Position numbers and translations under genes: made by a program. Positions 35,926-46,702 of a DNA stretch of 64,000 nucleotides are shown in pieces. Location: assembly GCA_947623455.1 (NCBI GenBank), contig OX392536.1:9233282-9297281 (forward strand), in the 5' to 3' direction. This DNA comes from Mimachlamys varia (Eukaryota; Mollusca; Bivalvia; Pectinida; Pectinidae). Numbering within the stretch: position 1 is the first letter of the stretch; each line of letters starts with the position of its first letter. The notes under the pieces are model-generated. The model was given only the letters and a program-made list of their open reading frames with translations. It was not told the DNA's origin and did no database searches.

Positions 35926-38182
35926 TTAAAAAGTTTTATGACAGTGGATCACCAGTTAACATTTAACGGAATAAGCCCATCAACTGATAACTCAATCTAA
36001 TGCAGGAACTAATACAGTTGCCAACATCTTAAAGTTAATTATTTAAAAAAAAAAAAAAAAAAAAATCACAGATCGTAAGCCCAATTTAATAGTATAGTTG
36101 TAACTAGGTTATACCAGCTACATCAATCACTGTCTGTTGTGTTTACTTCTTACGAAATCCCATAAGATGAACAAGGCATTATTTACACCAAAGGTGATAG
36201 AAATCAATATTATTATACTCTTATCGGTAGGAATCACAACCAAATTTCCTTATTTGGAAATGTATTGGAAATATTTGATATAAATGGTCCCTGAACAGAA
36301 ACAGCCGCGGCACCTTGTGTGGATCATCTAATGAAAAATCTAACACGGAAGTAAATCAGACATAGAAATTCATAATGTGTACGGAAAATATCATATAATG
36401 GTATCATTACATGTTTGGAACACAACCAATATAACAGGGAATAGGAGACCTTCCGCCTCGTCGAACAAGTCACATGACGCCCTTACCTCATTGAATACCA
36501 CGTGTCAAACGGCACAAATTATGGAGATTTCGAAAACAATTTAAGACACAGTTTTTGTGTCTTGTTAGCTTGTGATCACATTTAATACAACCGCCTCGCA
36601 ACAAATGTCTTATGTTTCACATATCTTCGGTTAATGCAATTTCCTTTCAAGCTCAATTTTTTCATTGCCCGGAGACATTATCAGAATAATGGTGTAAATA
36701 TAACTGAGATTGTTTTTATCGAATGACAATCTGCTTTGCCCTGATGTCTCGTGTTCTGTGAAATGCCTGATCAGCTACAAGACTCAAGCCTACCGCATCA
36801 GCCTGCCAAACCAATGGGAAATAAAACAATGACAGTGTAATGCAGGGAGATGACAAAGCTTTGAGGCATGACACCCAGAAATATTCCAACTGTCTGTCTA
36901 TACGCGCTAGTATCATGTGACAAATTTGGGGCTAAATTATTGATTTTGACGGGAAAGAAGAGCCACTTATATCTGAGTAAGAAGCTGGAGACAATCCTAC
37001 ACGTTTCCAGATACATGCATTATCAGCATACTCCCATACATCTGTCACCTACATTTTCTTCCTCTTCAAATTTACTTTCACAATTTTCCAACCTAATTTA
37101 TTTGTTTATTTGAAATCAAAAGTGCACATATTGTTACGTAGCATGGCAGACTGTAGATCATACAGATCAGGGATCCGCGAGTGAAAGGACACAGGGTTGC
37201 AAGACGATCATGCGGTCTTCTCTATATAGCCCTGTAGAGGCCTGCTGCCCTAACAGGCTGTTACAGATATTAAATTAATGAAATAACCATATCAAACTAA
37301 ACGAGCGACAATCCACATAACACCACACTGACGAGCGCTATGATCTCTTGTTAGGCATTTATCTATTGGGCTGTATAGGACTCCACAGAAATGCAGCAAT
37401 GCTTCGAATCGTAAGGATTCTTTATTGCATTTAATGGAAGGACAAGTAGTCAACAAAGCCGCATGTGCAGCTCCGTAAGAACTTGTTTGTCATAAGAACT
37501 TGTTTATCAGACAAACCTAAGTCGAAAACCCTTGCTTTCACTTCAAAGGTTGAGGAAGGACTAGCTGTAGCTAGCATGGCTTTGACAGAGCCAATTATTT
37601 CACTCTCAGTATTCTACAACGACATGGATGTGTGACTTTGACCAACCTTTAACTTTGACAAATTGATGAATTCCATCTTTACTCGTATCAGAACTTGACC
37701 ATGAAGCCCATCATGGTTGCATGATCTCCGATTTTGTACATTTTAAACACTGAGTTAATGCTTTTAAATATGAGAAAACCATGTGCTGTTATTGTGTTTA
37801 TTTTCAATGATTTCTTCTTTAATCAAATTTTGATATTCATTATCATTTTTGTTTATTAATGATAACACAAAATCATGTTTTTGATGACATTTATCACCTC
37901 TTTTATAGACAAGAATGGATTTCCAAAAAAAGGATATCGGGTGATAGAATAAAAATTGGCTTTTTTCCCCTACATGTATAACATATTTGTACATGTCAAT
38001 TTTATCATTTAAGACTTCTACAAAAGAATTGTCTTGTGATTGTAAACAATATTTGATTGAGCAATAGATTCTGTGGTCGCTTTTATTTTGGTGTATTATT
38101 TACCATTTCTACAGCTGACAGGAATTCTCCAGATAAATTTGAATTTATTCCCTTCACGCATTTAATAAATTGATTCAAACAA
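35926..38182. other. Unannotated intron sequence
   Basis: Contains an A-run at 36044-36065. No exon or element was recognised. Frames at 36716-37113 and 37764-37994 are anonymous. Confidence 0.4.
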
Positions 38183-38296
38183 GAGGCCCAATGGGCCTGC
38201 ATCGCTCACCTGGTATCAATCTCTGACTAAGTCCCCTAAAATCTTTTAATGTAAGACATTTAGAAGAACATCTTAAGATTTAAACATATTTTACCC

Positions 38297-41200
38297 CTGT
38301 GACCTTATAAGACAACATCATTTTCATTTTCAAATTTTGTTTGGCTTCATCCAAGGAACCTTTCAGCCAAATATCATGCTTCTAGGGCTTTTGGTATTTC
38401 AGAAGAAGTCGTTTAAAGGTTTTAACAGATTTGACTCCTGTGACCTTGAATATAGGTCAAGGCCATTTCTTTTCGCAAACTTTGTCGGGCTTCATCCAAG
38501 GAACCTTTCAGCCAAATATCATGCTTCTAGGGCTTTTGGTATTTCAGAAGAAGTCGTTTAAAGGTTTTAACAGATTTGACCCCTGTGACCTTGAATATAG
38601 GTCAAGGTCATTTCTTTTCGCAAACTTTGTCCGGCTTCATCCAAGGAACCTTTCAGCCAAATATCATGCTTCTAGGGCTTTTGGTATTTCAGAAGAAGTC
38701 GTTTAAAGGTTTTAACAGATTTGACCCCTGTGACCTTGAATATAAGTCTAGGTCATTTCTTTTCGCAAACTTTGTCCGGCTTCATCCAAGGAACCTTTCA
38801 GCCAAATATCATGCTTCTAGGGCTTTTGGTATTTCAGAAGAAGTCGGTTAAAGGTTTTAACAGATTTGACCCCTGTGACCTTGAATATAGGTCAAGGTCA
38901 TTTCTTTTCGCAAACTTTGTCCGGCTTCATCCAAGGAACCTTTCAGCCAAATATCATGCTTCTAGGGCTTTTGGTATTTCAGAAGAAGTCGTTTAAAGGT
39001 TTTAACAGATTTGACCCCTGTGACCTTGAATTAAGGTCAAGGTCATTTCTTTTCGCAAACTTTGTCCGGCTTTATCCAAGGAACCTTTCAGCCACATATC
39101 ATGCTTCTAGGGCTTTTGATATTTCAGAAGAAGTCATTTAAAGGTTTTAACAGATTTGACCCCTGTGACCTTGAATATAGGTCAAGGTCATTTCTTTTCG
39201 CAAACTTTGTCCGGCTTCATCCAAGGAACCTTTCAGCCAAATATCATGCTTCTAGGGCTTTTGGTATTTCAGAAGAAGTCCTTTAAAGGTTTTAACAGAT
39301 TTGACCCCTGTGACCTTGAATATAAGTCAAGGTCATTTCTTTTCGCAAACTTTGTCCGGCTTCATCCAAGGAACCTTTCAGCCAAATATCATGCTTCTAG
39401 GGCTTTTGGTATTTCAGAAGAAGTCGTTTAAAGGTTTTAACAGATTTGACCCCTGTGACCTTGAATTAAGGTCAAGGTCATTTCTTTTCGCAAACTTTGT
39501 CCGGCTTTATCCAAGGAACCTTTCAGCCAAATATCATGCTTCTAGGGCTTTTGGTATTTCAGAAGAAGTTGTTTAAAGGTTTTAACAGATTTGACTCCTG
39601 TGACCTTGAATATAGGTCAAGGTCATTTCTTTTCGCAAACTTTGTCCGGCTTCATCCAAGGAACCTTTCAGCGAAATATCATGCTTCTAGGGCTTTTGGT
39701 ATTTCAGAAGAAGTCGTTTAAAGGTTTTAACAGATTTGACCCCTGTGACCTTGAATAAAGGTCAAGGTCATTTCTTTTCGCAAACTTTGTCCGGCTTCAT
39801 CCAAGGACTTTTCAGCCAAATATCATGCTTCTAGGGCTTTTGGTATTTCAGAAGAAGTCGTTTAAAGGTTTTAACAGATTTGACCCCTGTGACCTTGAAT
39901 ATAGGTCAAGGTCATTTCTTTTCGCAAACTTTGTCCGGCTTCATCCAAGGAACCTTTCAGCCAAATATCATGCTTCTAGGGCTTTTGGTATTTCAGAAGA
40001 AGTCGGTTAAAGGTTTTAACAGATTCGACTCCTGTGACCTTGAATATAGGTCAAGGTCATTTCTTTTCGCAAACTTTGTCCGGCTTCATCCAAGGAACCT
40101 TTCAGCCAAATATCATGCTTCTAGGGCTTTTGGTATTTCAGAAGAAGTCGTTTAAAGGTTTTAACAGATTTGACCCCTGTGACCTTGAATTAAGGTCAAG
40201 GTCATTTCTTTTCGCAAACTTTGTCCGGCTTCATCCAAGGAACCTTTCAGCCAAATATCATGCTTCTAGGGCTTTTGGTATTTCAGAAGAAGTCGTTTAA
40301 AGGTTTTAACAGATTTGACCCCTGTGACCTTGAATTAAGGTCAAGGTCATTTCTTTTCGCAAACTTTGTCTGGCTTTATCCAAGGAACCTATCAGCCAAA
40401 TATCATGCTTCTAGGGCTTTTGGTATTTCAGAAGAAGTCGTTTAAAGGTTTTAACAGATTTGACCCCTGTGACCTTCAATAAAGGTCAAGGTCATTTCTT
40501 TTCGCAAACTTTGTCCGGCTTCATCCAAGGACTTTTCAGCCAAATATCATGCTTCTAGGGCTTTTGGTATTTCAGAAGAAGTCGTTTAAAGGTTTTAACA
40601 GATTTGACCCCTGTGACCTTGAATATAGGTCAAGGTCATTTCTTTTCGCAAACTTTGTCCGGCTTCATCCAAGGAACCTTTCAGCCAAATATCATGCTTC
40701 TAGGGCTTTTGGTATTTCAGAAGAAGTCGTTTAAAGGTTTTAACAGATTTGACCCCTGTGACCTTGAATATAAGTCAAGGTCATTTCTTTTCGCAAACTT
40801 TGTCCGGCTTCATCCAAGGAACCTTTCAGCCAAATATCATGCTTCTAGGGCTTTTGGTATTTCAGAAGAAGTTGTTTAAAGGTTTTAACAGATTTGACTC
40901 CTGTGACCTTGAATATAGGTCAAGGTCATTTCTTTTCGCAAACTTTGTCCGGCTTCATCCAAGGAACCTTTCAGCCAAATATCATGCTTCTAGGGCTTTT
41001 GGTATTTCAGAAGAAGTCGGTTAAAGGTTTTAACAGATTTGACTCCTGTGACCTTGAATATAGGTCAAGGTCATTTCTTTTCGCAAACATTGTCCGGCTT
41101 CATCCAAGGAACCTTTCAGCCAAATATCATGCTTCTAGGGCTTTTGGTATTTCAGAAGAAGTCCTTTAAAGGTTTTAACACATTTGACTCCTGTGACCTT

Positions 41201-43050
41201 GAATTAAGGTCAAGGTCATTTCTTTTCGCAAACTTTGTCCGGCTTCATCCAAGGAACCTTTCAGCCAAATATCATGCTTCTAGGGCTTTTGGTATTTCAG
41301 AAGAAGTCGTTTAAAGGTTTTAACAGATTTGACCCCTGTGACCTTGAATTAAGGTCAAGGTCATTTCTTTTCGCAAACTTTGTCAGGCTTTATCCAAGGA
41401 ACCTATCAGCCAAATATCATGCTTCTAGGGCTTTTGGTATTTCAGAAGAAGTCGTTTAAAGGTTTTAACAGATTTGACCCCTGTGACCTTGAATAAAGGT
41501 CAAGGTCATTTCTTTTCGCAAACTTTGTCCGGCTTCATCCAAGGAACCTTTCAGCCCAATATCATGCTTCTAGGGCTTTTGGTATTTCAGAAGAAGTTGT
41601 TTAAAGGTTTTAACAGATTTGACCCCTGTGACCTTGAATATAGGTCAAGGTCATTTCTTTTCGCAAACTTTGTCCGGCTTCATCCAATGACCCTTTCAGC
41701 CAAATATCATGCTTCTAGGGCTTTTGGTATTTCAGAAGAAGTCGTTTAAAGGTTTTAACAGATTTGACCCCTGTGACCTTGAATATCGGTCAAGGTCATT
41801 TCTTTTCGCAAACTTTGTCCGGCTTCATCCAAGGAACCTTTCAGCCAAATATCATGCTTCCAGGGCTTTTGGTATTTCAGAAGAAGTCGTTTAAAGGTTT
41901 TAACAGATTTGACCCCTGTGACCTTGAATATAGGTCAAGTTCATTTCTTTTCGCAAACTTTGTCCAGCTTCATCCAAGGAACCTTTCAGTCAAATATCAT
42001 GCTTCTAGGGCTTTTGGTATTTCAGAAGAAGTCGGTTATAGGTTTTAACAGATTTGACCCCTGTGACCTTGAATATAGGTCAAGGTCATTTCTTTTCGCA
42101 AACTTTGTCCGGCTTCATCCAAGGAACCTTTCAGCCAAATATCATGCTTCTAGGGCTTTTGGTATTTCAGAAGAAGTCGTTTAAAGGTTTTAACAGATTT
42201 GACCCCTGTGACCTTGAATATAGGTCAAGGTCATTTATTTTCGCTAACTTTGTCCGGCTTCATCCAAGGAACCTTTCAGCCAAATATCATGCTTCTAGGG
42301 CTTTTGGTATTTCAGAAGAAGTCGTTTAAAGGTTTTAACAGATTTGACCCCTGTGACCTTGAATATAGGTCAAGGTCATTTCTTTTCGCAAACTTTGTCC
42401 GGCTTCATCCAAGGAACCTTTCAGCCAAATATCATGCTTCTAGGGCTTTTGGTATTTCAGAAGAAGTCGTTTAAAGGTTTTAACAGATTTGACCCCTGTG
42501 ACCTTGAATATAGGTCAAGGTCATTTCTTTTCGCAAACTTTGTCGGGCTTCATCCAAGGAACCTTTCAGCCAAATATCATGCTTCTAGGGCTTTTGGTAT
42601 TTCAGAAGAAGTCGTTTAAAGGTTTTAACAGATTTGACCCCTGTGACCTTGAATATAGGTCAAGGTCATTTATTTTCGCAAACTTTGTCCGGCTTCATCC
42701 AAGAAACCTTTCAGCCAAATATCATGTTTCTAGGGCTTTTGGTATTTCAGAAGAAGTCGTTTAAAGGTTAAAATAGATTTAACCTCACGGTGACCTTGAA
42801 TATTGGTCAAGGTCATTTCTTTTCGCAAACTTTATTTGGCTTCATCTAAGGAAGCTACTGGTCAAATATGAAGTCTCTATGCCTGACGGTATTTTAGAAG
42901 AAGTTGTTTGAAGGTTTCGACATTTTTGACCCCTGTGACCTTGAAATTAGGTCAAAGTGATTTTTTTTCGCAAACTTTGTTCAGCTCCTTCAAAGAAATC
43001 TACCAGCCAAATTTCATGTCACTGGGCCTTTTAGTATTTTAGAAGAAGTC
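38297..43050 (+). repeat. 145-bp satellite-like array inside the pearl-like element
   Basis: The unit runs TTTGACCCCTGTGACCTTGA, ATATAGGTCAAGGTCATTTC, TTTTCGCAAACTTTGTCCGG, CTTCATCCAAGGAACCTTTC, AGCCAAATATCATGCTTCTA, GGGCTTTTGGTATTTCAGAA, GAAGTCGTTTAAAGGTTTTA, ACAGA. Central units differ at only a few positions; the last two or three (after about 42770) and the first are much more diverged, as expected if amplification worked from the centre. 145 is not a multiple of 3, so overlapping ~91-codon frames recur; they are not genes. Confidence 0.97.
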
Positions 43051-43069
43051 GTTGAAAGGAAAAAGTTGA

Positions 43070-43175
43070 CGGACGCAGGACGGACGGACGGACGGACGGA
43101 CGACGGACGACGGACGGACGGACGGACGGACGGACGGACGGACGGACGGACGGACGGACGGACGACGGACGCTGC
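43070..43175 (+). repeat. GGAC/GACGG microsatellite
   Basis: About 100 bases of GGAC with occasional GACGACGG phase breaks, sitting between the tandem core and the terminal hairpin of the element. Confidence 0.97.
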
Positions 43176-43217
43176 ACCATCACATAAGCTCACTTGGCCC
43201 TTCGGGCCAGGTGAGCT

Positions 43218-44400
43218 AATAAAAAAACCAATGTCAAAAACATTTTCACTGAACTCAATGCAGCTAGTTGATCAGATCTATTCACCGCTTGTGTTTGGAG
43301 CAAATCTGATTGGATAAAATCATCCAATCAAATGATCTATATCTATAGCTGAAATCACACTTGATCATGTCAATGTCAAAATAAATCTTTTAAGATTTAG
43401 CACAATCGTTTTTACGTCCGATCTCAGCCTTGCCGTACAGTCTGGAGTTTGATCTATAAAAGGAGATGTGCATTCGTTGCCCAAGCCAATTACCAGTGCT
43501 GGTTGCTGCTAATTAGGGATTTCACGGTGACATTCCTACAACATGATCTTGCTACATCGCAAGGTCTGGGTCAAGGTACCAGGCACCATTTTTTTATGTG
43601 CTTTAACGATAAAAAAAAGTTGCATCTTTTCAATTTGAGAAAATGGCCTTAGTACAGCAAAATGTCAATGTCCTGCAAATAAGTTTAAAAGACCCTTCCG
43701 GAGTTGTTATTCGATCTTTATGATGTGACCGCAATGGGGCAGTGCTTTCTTGTAAAACTTGATTTCAACTAGATTCAGATTTGTTGCTCGGATGACAAAA
43801 GCCGAGCCAGTAATGAACAGGCTTGATTTAGAGCTTCCTCGCACAGGAAATTAAAATTTCCAGCATACCTCGTTCTTCTAATTCGCTCGGCAGGTCGGCA
43901 TGTTGGGCACACATCCGCCACAGAATCAAATTTGGGGTAAAACATGGAAACAATTAGTGTCGGGGCATGCTTCACAATAATAAATACATAACGCAATATG
44001 TGAGTAGGCTGGATTTCATTTTGTGTGTCTTGAATGAACGTCTGGGTGCGGACCCCGGTAGAGACAGGACACCGTGACATCAGGCCACAAACTCTACCCT
44101 ACAACAGCTTTACTAAGTTCCTTTTTAATGAAAATTTCTGGAGCAGCGACAAGAATTGTATAATCAGATTTTTTCTGTCATCCACAGTCAAGATGCACTG
44201 AACAGAAATGGTTCTAGGTTTATGAAGAAAAAATTTGCAACTGTACACTGTTGAAATCTTTGTCAGATTTTTTTCTTCAGAATAAATCCAACACATATAT
44301 CAGGTCTTTTTCCCCACAGAAAATGTACTGAATGTGATCTGGATTTGTCGAATAAAAAGGTTCTGATATGGTAGAAAAATCAAGTGAAGGGGAGATAACT
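43218..44400. other. Unannotated intron sequence
   Basis: A 101-codon minus-strand frame (43775-44080, with a CPTCRPAERIRRTRY segment) was inspected. It has no splice context or family match and I do not call it a gene. At 44390 GGGGAGATAACTCAAGGGAG begins the motif-rich tract before the exon copies. Confidence 0.4.
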
Positions 44401-44492
44401 CAAGGGAGGTAAGTATATTTATTATACCAAGGGAAATAAGTATATTTTATTATACTCAAGGGAGGTAAGTATATAATATACTCAAGGGAGGT

Positions 44493-44577
44493 ATAAGCTT
44501 ATCTGTAATGCTACCACAGTAGACTGTAAAGTTTGTAGCACTAGATTTGTTGTACACTTCATCATACGGTTCGGGTA
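44493..44577 (-). pseudogene. Tandem degenerate copy of the RRM3-start exon (copy 3)
   Basis: Third, older copy of the same exon fragment, encoding YDEVYNKSSATNFTVYCGS before diverging. The donor is lost (ATTACAGATAAGC instead of ACAGGTAAGC). It shares its upstream CCTTACCCGAACCG flank with copy 2, so these two copies descend from one truncated duplicate that was itself duplicated. Confidence 0.6.
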
Positions 44578-44660
44578 AGGTCAATATACTCAAGGGAGGT
44601 AAGTATATAATATATTCAAGGGAGGTAAGTATATAATATACTCAAGGGAGGTAAGCTTAC

Positions 44661-44742
44661 CTGTTAGACCATTGGCTATGCCACCACAATAGACTGTACA
44701 GTTTGTAGCACTAGACTGGTTGTATACTTCATCATACGGTTC
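44661..44742 (-). pseudogene. Tandem partial copy of the RRM3-start exon (copy 2)
   Basis: Nearly identical to the exon at 44804-44896, displaced by about 143 bases. It preserves [19 protein letters not shown] and the donor ACAG|GTAAGC, with one silent change seen. The 5' part of the exon and its CTGCTTACAG acceptor are missing; in their place is CCTTACCGAACCG, shared with copy 3. No good acceptor precedes it (only ATGAAG), so it is probably not spliced as a normal exon, though its strong donor is intact. Confidence 0.7.
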
Positions 44743-44803
44743 GGTAAGGTCAATATTGTCAAGGGAGGTAAGTATATAATATACTCAAGGGAGGTAAGCT
44801 TAC

Positions 44804-44896
44804 CTGTTAGGCCATTGGCTATGCCACCACAATAGACTGTACAGTTTGTAGCACTAGACTGGTTGTATACTTCATCGTAGGACATCTGTTTCACAG
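44804..44896 (-). CDS. TIA1: TIA1-like exon: linker and start of RRM3
   Basis: 93-nt exon, phase 1 to phase 1. It encodes [20 protein letters not shown] then [13 protein letters not shown](L/M)SYDEV-NQSS is the conserved TIA linker and CTVYCGG is RNP2 of RRM3. The acceptor is CTGCTTACAG and the donor ACAG|GTAAGC. The donor lies in a palindrome (AGGTAAGCTTACCT). Two partial copies of this exon lie downstream in tandem (44661-44742 and about 44493-44577). The next exon in phase is the 85-nt exon of copy B (33908-33992), across an intron of about 10.8 kb that holds the 145-bp array. Confidence 0.92.
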
Positions 44897-44899
44897 CTG

Positions 44900-45245
44900 T
44901 AAGCAGACAATGACAGGCTAGAGTTTCGTTTACAAAACTTTTGGTTGATTACATTAATTCATTCACTCCTTTGAAACACATTTGAACTCTTCTAACTCAA
45001 AGGTTGGGTTAGTTCATTGTCAAATTTCAGGGGTGAATGAGTTCATAATTAATCAATAAACTTTTTGTGTTAATATTGAATTTTAACATTGCTTTTGTAA
45101 AAACCAAATATTAAAGTTGAAGTCCGACTTGCTCAGAAGACATAATTTTGACTAAGGCCTGTCCTTATAGCTCAGAAGATGTAATTTTGAATAAGGCCTA
45201 TCTTTTAAATGAAGTACTAAGTGATTAAGATTAAAGGGAGGTAAC
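44900..45245. other. Intron between linker exons
   Basis: About 350-bp intron, AT-rich, with a two-fold repeat (CAGAAGA(C/T)(A/G)TAATTTTGA...AAGGCCT) at 45133-45205 and AAGGGAGGTAA next to the donor at 45250. Confidence 0.6.
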
Positions 45246-45249
45246 CTAC

Positions 45250-45355
45250 TTTCTTTCGGTACAGGTGCAGGGGGTTTCCTGGTTGCCCAGTTGGTGCGTA
45301 TAGCTCGGGTTCCTAGCCATTGTCCGTTCATTCCATTGATTGCTGTTTCTGCGTC
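45250..45355 (-). CDS. TIA1: TIA1-like exon: end of RRM2 and linker
   Basis: 106-nt exon, phase 0 to phase 1. It encodes [20 protein letters not shown] followed by [15 protein letters not shown]. The family hallmark [19 protein letters not shown] is present, covering alpha2, beta4 and the C-terminal extension of RRM2 that leads into the RRM2-RRM3 linker. The acceptor is a U-rich tract ending TTTTTTTACAG. The donor is AAA|GTAGGT, followed at once by TTACCTCCCTTT, a motif similar to the one that follows the next exon's donor. Confidence 0.93.
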
Positions 45356-45689
45356 CTGTAAAAAAACAAATATTATATAACATAGCTACAGTATTTTCAT
45401 CGGCCATGAGAGGTTATAAGAACATAACTCGGATATCAAACAGCTTATACAACCACAAACAAATACTAAATATCACATTTCACAACAAAGAAAGGATAAG
45501 TAGAAAGACTACTTTTAGTCTTAATTTGTAAGGGCACGTATTTGTGAAATTTCAATTAAGTTAATTTTCTTTAAGTTAATTAATTTCAAGGTTGAAAAAG
45601 TTTCCTCTAAATTAGAAATAAAACTACCGACAATCCAGACAATGACGTGAACCAATTACACACAAAAATACTCTCATTACACAAATAAT

Positions 45690-46702
45690 ACAGTATATAT
45701 AAAATACTGTAAATACACATGAAATACTGTAAATACATATGAAATACTGTAAATACATATGAAATACTGTATTACACATGAAATACTGTAAATACACATG
45801 AAATACTGTATTACACATGAAATACTGTAAATACACATGAAATACTGTATTACACATGAAATACTGTAAATACACATGAAATACTGTATTACACATGAAA
45901 TACTGTAAATACATATGAAATACTGTATTACACATAAAATACTGTAAATACATATGAAATACTGTAAATACATATGAAATACTGTAAATACATATGAAAT
46001 ACTGTATTACACATGAAATACTGTAAATACACATGAAATACTGTATTACACATGAAATACTGTAAATACACATGAAATACTGTATTACACATGAAATACT
46101 GTAAATACACATGAAATACTGTATTACACATAAAATACTGTATTACATATGAAATACTGTATTACACATAAAATACTGTATTACATATGAAATACTGTAA
46201 ATACATATGAAATACTGTATTACACATAAAATACTGTATTACATATGAAATACTGTATTACACATAAAATACTGTATTACACATGAAATACTGTATTACA
46301 CATAAAATACTGTAAATACACATGAAATACTGTATTACACATGAAATACTGTAAATACACATGAAATACTGTATTACACATGAAATACTGTAAATACACA
46401 TGAAATACTGTATTACACATGAAATACTGTAAATACATATGAAATACTGTATTACACATGAAATACTGTATTACACATAAAATACTGTATTACACATGAA
46501 ATACTGTATTACACATTAAATACTGTATTACACATGAAATACTGTATTACACATAAAATACTGTAAATACATATGAAATACTGTATTACACATGAAATAC
46601 TGTATTACATATGAAATACTGCATTACACATAAAATACTGTATTACATATGAAATACTGCATTACACATAAAATACTGTATTACACATAAAATACTGTAA
46701 AT
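45690..46702. repeat. 19/20-bp minisatellite, about 50 copies
   Basis: Two alternating unit types, CATGAAATACTGTAAATACA (20) and CATGAAATACTGTATTACA (19), often in strict alternation. On the TIA sense strand they read TGTATTTACAGTATTTCATG, giving an ACAG every 19-20 bases. The 162-codon minus-strand frame here is repeat-derived. Confidence 0.97.

Larger units (their letters stand above)
38183..43217 (+). mobile_element. Pearl/Helentron-like element with giant tandem core
   Basis: The left end has a small hairpin (AGGCCCAATGGGCCT, 38184-38198) followed by GCATCGCTCACCTGG. Then come about 31-33 tandem 145-bp units, a GGAC/GACGG microsatellite (43070-43170), and a right-end hairpin with arms AGCTCACTTGGCC and GGCCAGGTGAGCT (43187-43217). 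GCTCACCTGG at the left is the complement of CCAGGTGAGC at the right. This order (flank, tandem core, microsatellite, flank) is that described for bivalve pearl elements, which are linked to non-autonomous Helentrons. No protein is encoded. It lies in the TIA intron, antisense to the gene. Confidence 0.8.
44401..44800. repeat. Tandem repeat carrying exon copies and AGGTAAGTATA motifs
   Basis: Units of roughly 130-160 bases combine an exon fragment with stretches of AAGGGAGGTAAGTATATAAT. Exact AGGTAAGTATA occurs at 44407, 44463, 44597, 44623 and 44766, with variants between. On the sense strand of the TIA-like gene these read TATACTTACCT, the same as the 5' end of U1 snRNA. Confidence 0.75.

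Noticed and set aside
38337..42764. Series of 74-94-codon frames with repeating MTPVTLN...
   Set aside because: They repeat every 145 bases in rotating frames, a direct product of the tandem array; no single frame is maintained.
38183..43217. CRISPR-like array
   Set aside because: Repeats are contiguous without unique spacers, in a eukaryotic intron; it is a satellite-like tandem repeat.
43775..44080. 101-codon minus-strand frame with CPTCRPAE segment
   Set aside because: No family match, no splice context and no codon bias that I can see. Probably chance.
44676..44894. 72-codon frame read as one continuous protein
   Set aside because: Only its first ~30 codons are the real exon; the rest reads through the donor into intron and an exon copy in the wrong frame.
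45624..46459. Minus-strand frames of Y/F/C/I-rich repeats
   Set aside because: Products of the 19/20-bp minisatellite. Several frames are open at once.
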